Source of the DNA: Pseudoalteromonas sp. EB27
Lineage (GTDB): Bacteria; Pseudomonadota; Gammaproteobacteria; Enterobacterales; Alteromonadaceae
Length of the DNA stretch: 64,000 nt
Assembly (NCBI RefSeq): GCF_001974875.1
Contig: NZ_MTQD01000007.1
Location: forward strand, 155,033-219,032
Direction of reading: 5' to 3'
Shown: in pieces, positions 1-10,697 of the stretch
Numbering within the stretch: position 1 is the stretch's first letter
Layout: each line of letters opens with the position of its first letter
Notes under the pieces: generated by a model
What the model was told of the DNA's origin: nothing
Databases searched by the model: none
What the model saw: the letters and a program-made list of their open reading frames with translations, nothing else
Position numbers and translations under genes: made by a program

Positions 1-164
1 TAAATACGCTCAAGCGGCTCAAACCCGTAGTCAGGAATAACAACGTCAACCGTTATACCTTGCTTTGCGAGCGCCCTTGGGGCATCGCGTACTACATCTG
101 CCACACCGCCTACTTTTGCGCCTGGTAACGCGTCATTTTCTGCTGCAACCATTAATACATGCAT
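1..164 (-). CDS. glgA: Glycogen synthase GlgA, N-terminal fragment (window edge)
   Basis: The gene runs off the left edge, so only about 54 N-terminal residues are visible (MHVLMVAAENDALPGAKVGG and onward). The KVGGVADVV stretch matches the K-x-G-G ADP-glucose-binding motif at the start of GT5 bacterial glycogen synthases, which elongate alpha-1,4-glucan from ADP-glucose. A good ribosome-binding site (AAGGAAG) lies about 8 bases before the ATG. The gene follows glgC by 83 bases on the same strand, so it is very likely the last visible gene of the glycogen operon and uses the ADP-glucose made by GlgC. The break is due to the window, not to a mutation. Confidence 0.9.
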   Translation of the reverse strand, partial: MHVLMVAAENDALPGAKVGGVADVVRDAPRALAKQGITVDVVIPDYGFEPLERI

Positions 165-247
165 TAATTTACTACTTCCTTTAAACCTGTGTGGGCTTGC
201 TCATGAATGAGCAAGCTTTGTTGTCGTGCTTAATATTTAACTTATTG

Positions 248-1549
248 TTACGCTAGTTTTTTATTCTCACGCGCTTGGCGCTCTAACTTTTTTGCAAGCT
301 CAGTGAGCATATCACGAGTAACAAGAACGATGCCTTTCTTAGATACCCTAAAGCCGTTTTCTTCATCTGTTTTAGGGTCAAAGCCTATTTCAAGGCCTGC
401 AGGTATTTCACAGCTTCTGTCTATTATCGCACGCTTAATTTTACAGCCTCGGTTTATAACTGCACCGGGTAAAATTACCGACTGCTCAATGGTACAAAAT
501 GAGCGAACATGCACATTAGAAAACAAGAGGGATTTTCTAACTGCGGAGCCCGAAATAATACACCCACCCGACACGGTTGAGTCCAAGGCCATACCGCGTC
601 TATCATCGTCATCAAAAATAAACTTAGCAGGTGGTAGCTGCTCTTGATATGTCCATATTGGCCACGTGGGATCGTATAAATCAAGTTGTGGCTCTGGCAT
701 TACTAATTCCATATTAGCTTCCCAAAATGAATCTAGCGTACCTACATCGCGCCAATAAGGTTGCCCTTCTTGATTTGGATCTCTAAATGGGAACGCAAAT
801 ACATTATGCTCTTCTATAATCGCGGGGATAATATCGTGACCAAAATCTCGGCCAGAACCTTCATTTTCAGAATCTTTCTTAAGTTGCTCAAACAAAAATT
901 CAGTATTAAAAATGTAGTTTCCCATTGATGCTAAACATGTACCTGGCTTGCCAGGTACAGAACTCGGCATTGCTGGTTTTTCATCAAAACGACACACTCT
1001 ATTTTCTTCATCAACGGTCATTACACCAAATGTGTCTGCAGCTTCTTCAACAGGCACTTCAATACAACATACCGTCATATCAGCCCCTTTTTGCACATGT
1101 TCAGCCAATAAAGCCCCATAGTCCATGCGGTACACATGATCTCCAGACAAAATCATCACATATTTAGGCAGTTCGTGGCGAATAATATCTATGTTTTGAA
1201 AAACAGCATCGGCGGTGCCACAGTACCAATCATCACCTTGGCGCTGAGATGCAGGTAGTATTTCAACCGACTCACCCAGCTCTTTTTTAAAGTGGCCCCA
1301 CGCGCGGTTTACATGGCGAATTAATGAATGCGATTTATATTGTGTGGCAATACCAACGCGTCTCACGCCCGAGTTAATGCAGTTTGATAGTGGAAAATCG
1401 ATAATTCGATGTTTACCACCAAAGTAAACTGCTGGCTTTGCTCGCCAATCGGTTAGCTCATGCAGGCGAGAACCGCGTCCGCCTGCCAGTATTAACGCGT
1501 AAGTTTCTCTGGTTAGGCTACTTATGTAGCGATTTGCATAATTGGGCAT
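248..1549 (-). CDS. glgC: Glucose-1-phosphate adenylyltransferase GlgC
   Basis: ADP-glucose pyrophosphorylase (433 aa, the usual bacterial length) makes ADP-glucose from ATP and glucose-1-phosphate, the committed step of glycogen synthesis. The N-terminal Rossmann-like nucleotidyltransferase fold shows GGRGSRL at residues 23-29, WYCGTADA near 108-115 and [10 protein letters not shown] at 135-144. The C-terminal third carries the left-handed beta-helix type repeats (hexapeptide-like, around residues 325-400) found in the allosteric domain. It lies between glgP and glgA on the same strand, 14 bases after glgP. Allosteric control by glycolytic intermediates is known for the family but cannot be read from sequence here. 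Confidence 0.97.
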   Translation of the reverse strand: MPNYANRYISSLTRETYALILAGGRGSRLHELTDWRAKPAVYFGGKHRIIDFPLSNCINSGVRRVGIATQYKSHSLIRHVNRAWGHFKKELGESVEILPASQRQGDDWYCGTADAVFQNIDIIRHELPKYVMILSGDHVYRMDYGALLAEHVQKGADMTVCCIEVPVEEAADTFGVMTVDEENRVCRFDEKPAMPSSVPGKPGTCLASMGNYIFNTEFLFEQLKKDSENEGSGRDFGHDIIPAIIEEHNVFAFPFRDPNQEGQPYWRDVGTLDSFWEANMELVMPEPQLDLYDPTWPIWTYQEQLPPAKFIFDDDDRRGMALDSTVSGGCIISGSAVRKSLLFSNVHVRSFCTIEQSVILPGAVINRGCKIKRAIIDRSCEIPAGLEIGFDPKTDEENGFRVSKKGIVLVTRDMLTELAKKLERQARENKKLA

Positions 1550-1563
1550 AATACTCTCTCCAT

Positions 1564-4101
1564 TTAGTCTAGGCTGTTAGTGGCATGGCTTTTAGTTGTC
1601 GTTAAGTCTGTTTCACTAATATTGAGGGGTTCTAAATGCCAAATGTCTTCACTGTATTGGCTTATGGTTCTATCACTTGAAAACATTCCACTGGCTGCCG
1701 TATTTAAAATACTCATTTGTGTCCAGTAGGTTTGATCTGCGTAAGCTTTATCAACTTCTTTTTGAGCTGCTACATAACTTTCAAAATCGTGCGCAACAAG
1801 CCATGGATCGTGCGGGCTCTTAATTGCATTTGTTATATCGTCAAATAAGCATGGTTCAAACAAGTTAAAATGGCCGCTTTCGAGTAAGTGCATTACATTA
1901 TTTAAATCGCTATTTTGTGCGATTAAGTGCTCAGGATTGTAACGCGATTTAATATCATCAATTTGATGCGCTTGTGCCCCAAACAAAAAGAAGTTGTCTG
2001 CACCAACGGCATCTCTAATTTCAATGTTTGCACCATCGAGCGTGCCTATCGTCAATGCACCATTCATCATAAACTTCATGTTGCCAGTACCCGACGCTTC
2101 TTTGCCTGCAGTAGATACTTGCTCTGACAAATCGGTTGCAGGGCAAATAACTTCCATAGCGGTTACGTTGTAATTAGGTAAAAAGGCGACGCGTAAATAC
2201 GGGGCTGCTAACGGATCTTTATTTATAACCTCTGCCACGTTATTAATAAGCTTAATAATTTTTTTAGCCATGTAATAACCCGGTGCCGCTTTACCACCTA
2301 ATAAAACACAGCGAGGAACAAGCCCTTGGGTATCACCACGGCGAATGCGGTCATATAAATGAATCACATGAAGTATGTTTAATAGCTGACGTTTGTATTC
2401 ATGAATACGCTTTACTTGTACGTCAAACATCATCGATACGTCAAAATCAACATCGCAGCGCGCTTTAACTAAATCAACTAAACGCTGTTTGTTTTCGCGT
2501 TTAGCATTTTGCCACTGCCCATGAAATGCTTTGTCATCGTAAAAACGACGTAGGTCGCTAATTGTTGAAAAGTTTTTAACCCAGTCATGACCAATTTTTT
2601 CGCTGATTAATTTACTTAAAACAGGATTACAATGTGCAAGCCAACGTCTTGGTGTAACACCATTTGTTTTGTTATTAAACTTATCAGGCCACAGCGCGTA
2701 AAACTCTTTAAATAGGCCCGCTTTTAACAGTTCGGTATGCAGTGCTGCCACGCCATTTACAGAGTAACTACCTACAATGGCTAAGTAAGCCATACGAATT
2801 TGCGGCTCATCGCCCTCTTCAATCAACGACAATGCACGCTGTTTATTAACATCACCCGGCCATTGCTGTGCAACTTGTGCTAAAAAGCGTGCGTTTATCT
2901 CGTAAACTATTTCTAAAATGCGTGGTAATAATTTTGAAAACAACGAAACAGACCACTTTTCAAGCGCTTCAGGAAGTAGCGTATGATTTGTGTAGGCCAT
3001 CGTTTTGGTGGTGATTTGCCACGCATCGTTCCAATCAAGTTCGTAATCATCAATTAAAATACGCATCAGCTCTGCAACAGCAATACTTGGGTGCGTGTCG
3101 TTTAACTGAAAAACATGAAAGTCAGCAAAGTCGCTAAAGCTCTCGCCATGTTGGGAAACCCACTGATCAACTACGTCTTGAATACTTGCAGATGATAAAA
3201 AGTATTGTTGGCGCAATCTAAGCTCTTTTCCATTTTCGCTGCTGTCGTTTGGATACAGCACCATGGTAATTTGTTCAGCTAGGTTTTTTTGTGCGACGGC
3301 TTCTGAGTAACTGCCTGCATTAAATTCGGTCAAATTAAATTCGTCTGTCGCTTCTGATTTCCATAAGCGTAGCGTATTTACAATATTGTTTTTATAACCT
3401 GGGACAGGGACATCGTAAGGTACAGCTAATACATCTTGTGAACTCATCCATTGGCGATGCTCTCGGCCAAATTTATCTGTGTAACTTTGCACATAACCGC
3501 CAAATTTCACACGTTTTGCATGCTCTGGCGCGCTTAGCTCCCATGGGTGCCCTTCGCGCAGCCAGTTATCTGGTTGCTCAATTTGGTTGCCATCTTTGAT
3601 TGATTGGTTAAACATGCCGTATTCGTAACGAAGACCATAACCAATTACCGGTAACGCAAGACTTGCACAGCTATCTAAAAAACAAGCAGCTAGGCGGCCC
3701 AAACCACCGTTACCTAGGCCTGCGTCGTGCTCGGCATCTTCAAGCGTTTCTACTGTTGTGCAGTATTCTTGTAATGCAGCAGCAACTTGGTCGTCTAAAT
3801 CTAGGTTTAGTATTGCATTACCCAGCGCACGTCCCATTAAAAATTCAAGAGAAAGGTAAGCCGTTTTGCGGCGTTTCTCTTGCTTAATTTGTTGATTCGT
3901 TTCTCTGCAGCGGGCAACAAGTCTGTCGCGAATAGTCAGCGCTAAAGCATGGTATAAATACAGTCTTGATTCGCCGACCTTATCGCGACCTAGGGTATAA
4001 TAAAAATGCCGTGTTAAGTCATCTTTAAGCGTACTTTCATCTATAACAGGACCTTCTTGCCAGCCCTTTACTACACACACTTGTTCACTTTGTTTAGCCA
4101 T
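1564..4101 (-). CDS. glgP: Glycogen/maltodextrin phosphorylase GlgP
   Basis: GT35 alpha-glucan phosphorylase, 845 aa, releasing glucose-1-phosphate from chain ends with a PLP cofactor. The PLP-binding motif [19 protein letters not shown] places the Schiff-base lysine at residue 676, and the N-terminal [15 protein letters not shown] motif of phosphorylases is near residue 130. It is a few dozen residues longer than the E. coli enzymes, mainly at the termini. The start overlaps the glgX stop by 8 bases, indicating translational coupling. MalP and GlgP cannot be separated from sequence alone; the setting among glgBX and glgCA supports glycogen breakdown. Confidence 0.95.
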   Translation of the reverse strand: MAKQSEQVCVVKGWQEGPVIDESTLKDDLTRHFYYTLGRDKVGESRLYLYHALALTIRDRLVARCRETNQQIKQEKRRKTAYLSLEFLMGRALGNAILNLDLDDQVAAALQEYCTTVETLEDAEHDAGLGNGGLGRLAACFLDSCASLALPVIGYGLRYEYGMFNQSIKDGNQIEQPDNWLREGHPWELSAPEHAKRVKFGGYVQSYTDKFGREHRQWMSSQDVLAVPYDVPVPGYKNNIVNTLRLWKSEATDEFNLTEFNAGSYSEAVAQKNLAEQITMVLYPNDSSENGKELRLRQQYFLSSASIQDVVDQWVSQHGESFSDFADFHVFQLNDTHPSIAVAELMRILIDDYELDWNDAWQITTKTMAYTNHTLLPEALEKWSVSLFSKLLPRILEIVYEINARFLAQVAQQWPGDVNKQRALSLIEEGDEPQIRMAYLAIVGSYSVNGVAALHTELLKAGLFKEFYALWPDKFNNKTNGVTPRRWLAHCNPVLSKLISEKIGHDWVKNFSTISDLRRFYDDKAFHGQWQNAKRENKQRLVDLVKARCDVDFDVSMMFDVQVKRIHEYKRQLLNILHVIHLYDRIRRGDTQGLVPRCVLLGGKAAPGYYMAKKIIKLINNVAEVINKDPLAAPYLRVAFLPNYNVTAMEVICPATDLSEQVSTAGKEASGTGNMKFMMNGALTIGTLDGANIEIRDAVGADNFFLFGAQAHQIDDIKSRYNPEHLIAQNSDLNNVMHLLESGHFNLFEPCLFDDITNAIKSPHDPWLVAHDFESYVAAQKEVDKAYADQTYWTQMSILNTAASGMFSSDRTISQYSEDIWHLEPLNISETDLTTTKSHATNSLD

Positions 4102-6163
4102 GACTTACATCCTCTAAATTAGCACTAAAAACCCAACTACTTTGTGCTGAAATTTCAACCATCGCATCTTCATTACTACTCACAGATGCATTATTTACAC
4201 TTGATAAAACCATTTGCCACGGCGCATTAATAGGCGAAGGCGGCATTTGGCAAAAAACTGTTTTTTTACTGGCATTAAATACCATCAGTAATGCATGATT
4301 GTTTTGCTTATCAAGTAAGCTATACATTAAAAACTGTCTGGTATCTTCATGCCAATGAGCGTCGGTCATGGTTTTACCTTGTTCGGTAAACCACTTAACG
4401 GTAAAACGCTCGTCTATATCATCTAAAAATACACTGTGTTTGAACGCACTGTGCGCGCGTCTAATTTTTAAAGCATCATCAATAAATCGTGTTAGCGAAT
4501 GATTAAGTTGAGAATCTTTCCAGGCAAGCCAGCTAGTGCGATTATTTTGGCAATAAGCATTGTTATTACCCCCTTGAGAGTGCGCCATTTCGCTGCCAGC
4601 GGCAATCATGGGTACACCTTTTGAGAGTATCAAAGTAAGTAAAAAGTTCTTTTGTTGCTGCAAACGCAGTGCGTTTATTTTTGAGTCACTAGTAAAGCCT
4701 TCTACTCCACAGTTGAACGAATGATTTGCGCTGTGTCCATCTCTGCTTTGCTCACCATTAGCTTCGTTATGCTTTTCCTCATAACTCACTAAATCGGCAA
4801 GCGTGAAACCATCATGACTCGTTATAAAGTTAATGCTATTAAGTGGTCCACGTTGGCTGTGCTCAAAAATATCAAACGATCCATGCAAACGTTTTGCAAC
4901 GTTGGCAATAATGCCCGTTTCACTTTGCCAAAAACGTCTAATTACATCGCGATATTGATCGTTCCATTCTCGCCATGGCGGCGGAAATGCACCCAACTGA
5001 TAGCCACCAGGACCTATATCCCAAGGCTCACTTATTAACTTAACCTTATTAAGCACAGGGTCTTGAGCTACCACTTGTAAAAAAGTATGTGCAGAGCTAA
5101 AGCCTGCTTTTGAACGCCCTAAAATCGTCGCTAAATCAAACCTAAAACCATCAACCCCCATTACCTCAACCCAATAACGAAGGCTATCAAGAACAAGTTG
5201 TAGTGTTTTAGGGTGATCAATATTTATAGTATTTCCACAGCCGGTATCGTTTATATATACATTAGGCTGACCCTCTACTGTGCGGTAATACGCTAAGTTA
5301 TCAAAGCCTCTTAGCGATAATATTGGGCCATCGGCCCCTGCCTCTGCTGTATGGTTATAAACAACGTCTAAAATAACTTCTATGTCGGCAGCATGAAGCT
5401 CGCGCACCATTTGCTTAAACTCGTTTATATCGTCGTTTACCAAATAGTCTTTATGGGGGGTAAAAAAGTTAAGCGTGTTATAACCCCAATAGTTTTGCAG
5501 CCCTTTTCCTGTTAAAAATTGCTCACTAATAAAAGAATGAACAGGTAAAAGCTCAACTGCTGTAACGCCAAAGCTTTGTAAGTGCTCAATAAAGCTTGGG
5601 TGGCTTAACCCTAAAAACTTCCCTTGTAGAGATTTAGGTATTTTAGGATGACGACACGTTGTTCCCTTAACATGGCACTCGTAAATAACCGTGTTTGACC
5701 AAAGGTGGTTTGGCTTTTTATGCGCGAACAACGTAGGAGCAGCTACTTTTGATTTAGGTATATCAATCGCATTATTTACGGTGCTTTTAGTACCAATTGG
5801 CATTTGCCCATAATGGCGTTCACTCCATGTGAACTCACCAAACAAGTCCTTTGCATATGGATCTATAAGTAGCTTATTTTCGTTAAACAGTTGGCCATTT
5901 TTAGGGTTATATTCACCCTCGACTCTAAAACCATAAAGTGCGCCGGCGTTTAATGGCGAAATATGAATACTCCAAATGCCACCTTCGTTAATATTCATCG
6001 CCATTTTTAGGATTTCTGAATGGCCACTTTTATCAAACAAACACACATAAGCTTGGCTTGCACCTGGCGCATAAAGCGCGAAGTTAACTCCATTATTGAT
6101 AACACTAGAGCCTAGCGGTTCTACATTACCGGGGGCTACATCAAATCGGTTACTCATCATCAA
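4094..6163 (-). CDS. glgX: Glycogen debranching enzyme GlgX
   Basis: GH13_11 isoamylase-type debranching enzyme, 689 aa, which hydrolyses alpha-1,6 branches left by phosphorylase. An N-terminal CBM48 domain (about 10-110) precedes the (beta/alpha)8 barrel. The catalytic residues are visible: nucleophile Asp343 in GFRFDLA, acid/base Glu379 in LISEPWD and Asp451 in ITSHDGFTL. The start region has three consecutive Met codons and overlaps the glgB stop by 14 bases. Gene order glgB-glgX-glgP puts branch formation, debranching and phosphorolysis in one transcript. Confidence 0.95.
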   Translation of the reverse strand: MMMSNRFDVAPGNVEPLGSSVINNGVNFALYAPGASQAYVCLFDKSGHSEILKMAMNINEGGIWSIHISPLNAGALYGFRVEGEYNPKNGQLFNENKLLIDPYAKDLFGEFTWSERHYGQMPIGTKSTVNNAIDIPKSKVAAPTLFAHKKPNHLWSNTVIYECHVKGTTCRHPKIPKSLQGKFLGLSHPSFIEHLQSFGVTAVELLPVHSFISEQFLTGKGLQNYWGYNTLNFFTPHKDYLVNDDINEFKQMVRELHAADIEVILDVVYNHTAEAGADGPILSLRGFDNLAYYRTVEGQPNVYINDTGCGNTINIDHPKTLQLVLDSLRYWVEVMGVDGFRFDLATILGRSKAGFSSAHTFLQVVAQDPVLNKVKLISEPWDIGPGGYQLGAFPPPWREWNDQYRDVIRRFWQSETGIIANVAKRLHGSFDIFEHSQRGPLNSINFITSHDGFTLADLVSYEEKHNEANGEQSRDGHSANHSFNCGVEGFTSDSKINALRLQQQKNFLLTLILSKGVPMIAAGSEMAHSQGGNNNAYCQNNRTSWLAWKDSQLNHSLTRFIDDALKIRRAHSAFKHSVFLDDIDERFTVKWFTEQGKTMTDAHWHEDTRQFLMYSLLDKQNNHALLMVFNASKKTVFCQMPPSPINAPWQMVLSSVNNASVSSNEDAMVEISAQSSWVFSANLEDVSHG

Positions 6164-8390
6164 CCTTTTGTAAGTAAATAGTTGTTAAGCCACCAATGGC
6201 AATTGAAATACTGTGTTTAAAGCCATGATTTGATTCATTTGTAGCGTGAACTATCTGCGATGAATCTTTAGTTACCTCAACGCCAGAGCCAAAAAACTGA
6301 GTATTGTCTGTATTTAAGATAACCTTGTAACGCCCTTTACTCGGTACGCCAATAACATAATTTTCATATGACGCGGGGGTAAAATTAGCAATAACAACCA
6401 CAAAGTCTTTTGCGTTTTTAGCATAGCGGACAAAACTTAAAATACTCTGCTGATTATTATTGTTATCTATCCAGGTAAAGCCAGCCGCACTCGAATCTAA
6501 CTCATACAACGCGGGTTGGTTTTTATAAACAGTATTTAGCGCTATTACGGTTTGCTTTATACCGTTATGACTTTGGTGCTCAAGTAAATGCCAATCGATA
6601 GAATGATCGTGCCCCCACTCTTTTCTCTGAGCAATTTCACCGCCCATAAACAAGAGTTTTTTACCCGGGTGTGCCCACATAAATGCGTAGTAAGCGCGTA
6701 AATTTGCAAATTTCTGCCAATCATCGCCTGGCATTTTTTCAATTAACGAGCCTTTACCGTGTACTACTTCATCGTGGCTTAATGGCAATATATAGTTTTC
6801 GCTAAAAGCGTATACCATCGAAAAAGTCATTTCGTGATGATGATGCTGACGATAAAGAGGGTCGTGCTGCATGTAATGCAAACTATCGTTCATCCAACCC
6901 ATATTCCACTTATAGCCAAAGCCTAAACCGTTGTGCTCAACACTTTGGGTGACACCCGGCCACGCTGTTGACTCCTCAGCCACCATCATAATGCCGGGGT
7001 TGTTTTTATAACTGCGCATATTGACTTGCTTTAGACACTCAATTGCACCTAAGTTTTCGCGCCCGCCATAACAATTAGCAACCCACTCGCCTTCTTTTCG
7101 GCTGTAATCTAAATACAACATAGAGGCTACGGCATCTACACGCAGACCATCTAATCCAAATTGATGTAACCAATACATAGCATTTGAAATCAAAAAGCTT
7201 TTAACTTCAGGGCGGTCGTAGTTATAAATGTAGGTATTCCAATCAGGATGAAAACCTTGGCGCTTATCGGCATGCTCATATAAATGAGTGCCATCAAATC
7301 GGTGCAAACCATGCGGATCACTAGGAAAATGCCCTGGTACCCAATCAAGTAAAATACCCAAATTCGCTTTATGGCACTGCTCTACAAAGTATTTAAAGCT
7401 GTTGTAGTCGCCAAAACGGCTAGTAGGAGCAAATAAACCAACAGGCTGATACCCCCACGAACCATCAAACGGGTATTCACTTATTGGCATAAGTTGTAAG
7501 TGAGTAAAATTCATTTCAAGGGCGTAGCTAACGAGTTTGTCAGCAAGCTCTGTGTAACTTAAATAACGGTTGTTTTCAGCGCGTTGCCATGAGCCTAAAT
7601 GCACTTCATAAATACTAATTGGCGCATCAATATGATTGCGTTTTTGCCTGTTTTGAAGTGCCTTTTCGCCAAGCTTTATAGGTTCCGGTTTATACTGAAG
7701 AACACTTGCAGTACCCGGTGCTTGTTGCATTTTAAAGGCATAGGGGTCGGCTTTTTCGAGTACTTCTCCACTTTGCGCGGTAATTGCAAATTTGTAGCAC
7801 ATGTCGGCTTTAAGACCCGGTACAAATAACTCCCATACACCACTTGCAGGATGAAAACGCATAAAGTGGCGATTAGCTTGCCAAAAATTAAACTCACCAA
7901 TAATAGAAACACTTGCTGCATTGGGTGCCCATACACAAAAGCGCACACCCTCTACGTTTTGTTGAGTACTAAAATGTGCACCAAAATGAGAGTAAGCATG
8001 TTCAAGGCTGCCTTCGTTAAATAAATACATTGCCTCTGCATCAAGTGTGCTTTCAAAACTATATTCATCATAAAAGGTAGTGCTGCTATTTGTGTACTTA
8101 GCAATGCATTGATAAGGCGCGGTGGGTAGAGCATCAACTTTAGCTATAAATAAGTCACTTTGTTGGTAGCGCTGCGCCTCAATGCTTTTATTATTTAATG
8201 TAACACTTACGTTTATTGCACAAGGTAAGTAAAGACGGATTTCAACTTCGGCATCTGTTTTATGTGCCCCTAAAAAGCTAAATGGGTCTTTAAATCGTCC
8301 TGTATTTAATGCATGTACTTGTGCATCATAGCTATTTTCTTCTACTGAGCTGTCCTGTGCTGACGATTTTTTATTAATTGTACTGCTCAT
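6150..8390 (-). CDS. glgB: 1,4-alpha-glucan branching enzyme GlgB
   Basis: GH13_9 branching enzyme, 746 aa, introducing alpha-1,6 branches into glycogen. It has the long bacterial form: an N1 domain (about 20-120), a CBM48 domain (about 135-230, with GEFNFWQ) and the barrel. Catalytic residues are Asp419 (GLRVDAV), Glu472 (MVAEEST) and Asp540 (LPLSHDEVVHGKGSL). A run of four His (about 516-519) sits in the barrel before the last catalytic motif. The stop overlaps glgX, and the start directly abuts the malQ stop with no spacer, so translation is probably coupled along the operon. Confidence 0.97.
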   Translation of the reverse strand: MSSTINKKSSAQDSSVEENSYDAQVHALNTGRFKDPFSFLGAHKTDAEVEIRLYLPCAINVSVTLNNKSIEAQRYQQSDLFIAKVDALPTAPYQCIAKYTNSSTTFYDEYSFESTLDAEAMYLFNEGSLEHAYSHFGAHFSTQQNVEGVRFCVWAPNAASVSIIGEFNFWQANRHFMRFHPASGVWELFVPGLKADMCYKFAITAQSGEVLEKADPYAFKMQQAPGTASVLQYKPEPIKLGEKALQNRQKRNHIDAPISIYEVHLGSWQRAENNRYLSYTELADKLVSYALEMNFTHLQLMPISEYPFDGSWGYQPVGLFAPTSRFGDYNSFKYFVEQCHKANLGILLDWVPGHFPSDPHGLHRFDGTHLYEHADKRQGFHPDWNTYIYNYDRPEVKSFLISNAMYWLHQFGLDGLRVDAVASMLYLDYSRKEGEWVANCYGGRENLGAIECLKQVNMRSYKNNPGIMMVAEESTAWPGVTQSVEHNGLGFGYKWNMGWMNDSLHYMQHDPLYRQHHHHEMTFSMVYAFSENYILPLSHDEVVHGKGSLIEKMPGDDWQKFANLRAYYAFMWAHPGKKLLFMGGEIAQRKEWGHDHSIDWHLLEHQSHNGIKQTVIALNTVYKNQPALYELDSSAAGFTWIDNNNNQQSILSFVRYAKNAKDFVVVIANFTPASYENYVIGVPSKGRYKVILNTDNTQFFGSGVEVTKDSSQIVHATNESNHGFKHSISIAIGGLTTIYLQKVDDE

Positions 8391-10385
8391 TTAACTTTTC
8401 CTTATTGAATCGATAGCAGCTAAAAGTGAGCCATTTTTAGTAAATATTTCTTCACTGGTATGCGTTAATACACGTCGCCAATTAGGATATTCTTTATCTG
8501 TCCCGGGGATATTAACCGGGTATTTCTGCTCATCTAAATCGTCTATTTGAATTGCAAATAGACGCGATTGAGAACCTGCCAAACACAATGCTAGTGCGTT
8601 ATATACTTCGACTGAATTACTATCTAATAAAAGCTCGGTCGTATTGGTATGGCGATTAATAAATCGGAGTATCCTATGCTGCTCTTCTATTCGTTGTTGC
8701 TTTAATTGCTCGTATTCACTGCAAGTTATAAGCTTGTATTGTTGCTTAATATTTAAATCAGCATGCTGCCACCAACCTGTAAAAGGAGGTACATCATGAT
8801 TGGCTATCATTAACAAACACTGTGCTGCTAGCTCATCTGTCGCTAAAAACTCTCCACTGTGTTGTTTTTCAAAATAAAATAAGCTGTTAGAAAATATACC
8901 GCTTGAAGCTAGAGCCTGCCTTACCTCTGGCGGCACAACGCCTAAATCTTCTCCAATAACAATACTCTGATTAATATGTGATTCAATTTTTAAAATGGCG
9001 AGTAAGTGCTCAAACGGGTAGTAAACATAACAGCCACCTTGTTCGCCATTATTTTCAAAGCACCACCATAAGCGCCTAATAGCCATTACGTGGTCAATTC
9101 TAAGTCCACCTACATTTTGCATGTTTGCGCGAATGAGCGAGCGATAATATTGGTAGTGATTATTACTAAGACTTCGAGGATTTAGTGCTGGAAGCCCCCA
9201 ATTTTGGCCAGCTTCGGCCCATGGATCAGGTGGAGCACCTACACTTGCACCTTGGCTAAACAGTGGCTTTTGATTTTTAAATTCAGCCCCATCACCCGCA
9301 CAGCCAACGGCTAAGTCGTTAATTAAGCCAATTGCCATACCTAGCTCTGCACAACTTTTTTGACACAATGCCAATTGCATATGCGCTTGCCACTGCAAGT
9401 AATAATCAAATGTTAAGTTATCTGATTCGAGGGTCTTTAACGTAGTTGAATGAGTATCATAAAAATCTGTAAATGCACGGCGACGCTCATCACTTGCCGT
9501 TAATTCAAACTGATTATAAAGCGCCTCAAATAACGCATACTTTATACGGCTTACATTTTCATAATCTATAAATTGATCATTACTTTTTATAAGTGTAATT
9601 ACATCGTCTCGTTGCATGAGGTCATGCAACGCTGCGTTATTTTGTGCGTCTTCGCTTAATACTATAGAAATATAAAGAGGGTTTAATAAAGCGCGACTAT
9701 TAGGACTATAAGGGCTGGCGCGTTCTGGCATATCTGCAAATAACAAATGCAGTGGATTAAGTAATATATAATCCATATTTTGCGAGCTACATAATTTTGT
9801 AAGCGTTAGTAAATCGTCAAAGTCGCCAATACCTAAATGCGCTTTATTTTTTAATGTGTAAAGCTGAATAGATAACCCAGTGCGCTTTTTGTCTTCAACT
9901 TGGTAAACTTGCTCAGGCACATACCAAAGTTGCGTAATTGCATGCTGCTCACCTACTTGAACGTTAGCGTCATGATAGCCAATTGGCATCGTTTTTAAAG
10001 GCAGTGCAAGCTCAACATAGCGAACGCCATGTAAGTAATATTCACCTGTAACCGCCAAATTATAAAGATTTTCAAGAGCTATATTCATCCCAAGAGAAGG
10101 GACATTAATATTAGCGGCTAAATACTGCTGACGTTCATCTATACGAAGCTTTAACACACATGCTTTTTGCTCAACTAAACTCACACTGGGTACTAAATCC
10201 AGCCAAAGCGATGCATCTAAATCATAAGTGAGTTGAGTTATTTCAGCTTCGTTATTTGTATCAACACCACAACATTGCAAAGCACGTTTACGCGTGTCTT
10301 CGCTAAAAAACACTTGTTCACCTGTATACTTAGTGAATTCAAAGCCAATACCATGCAGGTAAAACAACTGCGAGAGAGCATCCAT
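8391..10385 (-). CDS. malQ: 4-alpha-glucanotransferase MalQ (amylomaltase)
   Basis: GH77 disproportionating enzyme, 664 aa, transferring maltodextrin segments between chains. Signature residues are Asp431 in GGLRIDHVMAI, Glu479 in VIGEDLG and Asp531 in IANHDVPPFTGWW. The N-terminal region of about 150 residues before the barrel is typical of the long E. coli-like MalQ. It begins 9 bases after the CBM48 mini-protein gene and ends one base before glgB, so it belongs to the glycogen operon rather than to a mal regulon with malT, which is not seen here. Confidence 0.95.
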   Translation of the reverse strand: MDALSQLFYLHGIGFEFTKYTGEQVFFSEDTRKRALQCCGVDTNNEAEITQLTYDLDASLWLDLVPSVSLVEQKACVLKLRIDERQQYLAANINVPSLGMNIALENLYNLAVTGEYYLHGVRYVELALPLKTMPIGYHDANVQVGEQHAITQLWYVPEQVYQVEDKKRTGLSIQLYTLKNKAHLGIGDFDDLLTLTKLCSSQNMDYILLNPLHLLFADMPERASPYSPNSRALLNPLYISIVLSEDAQNNAALHDLMQRDDVITLIKSNDQFIDYENVSRIKYALFEALYNQFELTASDERRRAFTDFYDTHSTTLKTLESDNLTFDYYLQWQAHMQLALCQKSCAELGMAIGLINDLAVGCAGDGAEFKNQKPLFSQGASVGAPPDPWAEAGQNWGLPALNPRSLSNNHYQYYRSLIRANMQNVGGLRIDHVMAIRRLWWCFENNGEQGGCYVYYPFEHLLAILKIESHINQSIVIGEDLGVVPPEVRQALASSGIFSNSLFYFEKQHSGEFLATDELAAQCLLMIANHDVPPFTGWWQHADLNIKQQYKLITCSEYEQLKQQRIEEQHRILRFINRHTNTTELLLDSNSVEVYNALALCLAGSQSRLFAIQIDDLDEQKYPVNIPGTDKEYPNWRRVLTHTSEEIFTKNGSLLAAIDSIRKS

Positions 10386-10394
10386 TGAATCGCC

Positions 10395-10697
10395 TTAATT
10401 AGTGCGTTGAGTATTTACTATGCTATTTTCTGTGCCAAATGTATTGCCGATATAACCGTCAGCTTGGTGGTCGTTATCCCAAATGTCTCCATTTATTAAA
10501 TAACGAAAGTGAAATTGTTTATCGATAGGTAAGCGTTGCTTAAATCTAAACACACCTTGTTTTTTATTAAGCTTCATTGGCACAGGTTGCCAATCATTAA
10601 ATTCACCTAGTAAGCAAACTTCTTCAGCCTCAGGATGAGAGAATTCAAAGGTTACTTCAGCTTCATCTTTTGTTTTAAAAAAACGTTTATTCAACAT
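10395..10697 (-). CDS. Stand-alone CBM48 (isoamylase N-terminal-like) glycogen-binding protein
   Basis: A 100-residue protein consisting of one CBM48 fold only: FEFSHPEAEEVCLLGEFNDW, then FRFKQRLPIDKQFHFRYLI and DNDHQADGYIGNTFG. The GEFNDW and Y-x-I-x-G segments are the glucan-binding family hallmarks. No catalytic domain follows; malQ starts 9 bases later. The ATG at 10697 is preferred over the TTG at 10709 because GGAG lies 6 bases before it, so the TTG start would remove the ribosome-binding site. As the first gene of the operon it probably binds glycogen as a targeting or regulatory subunit, by analogy with CBM48 domains of AMPK-beta; that role is inference. Confidence 0.85.
   Translation of the reverse strand: MLNKRFFKTKDEAEVTFEFSHPEAEEVCLLGEFNDWQPVPMKLNKKQGVFRFKQRLPIDKQFHFRYLINGDIWDNDHQADGYIGNTFGTENSIVNTQRTN

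Noticed and set aside
303..647. Plus-strand 114-residue frame inside glgC
   Set aside because: It is antisense to a well-conserved gene and follows from the codon use of glgC; no ribosome-binding site or family match.
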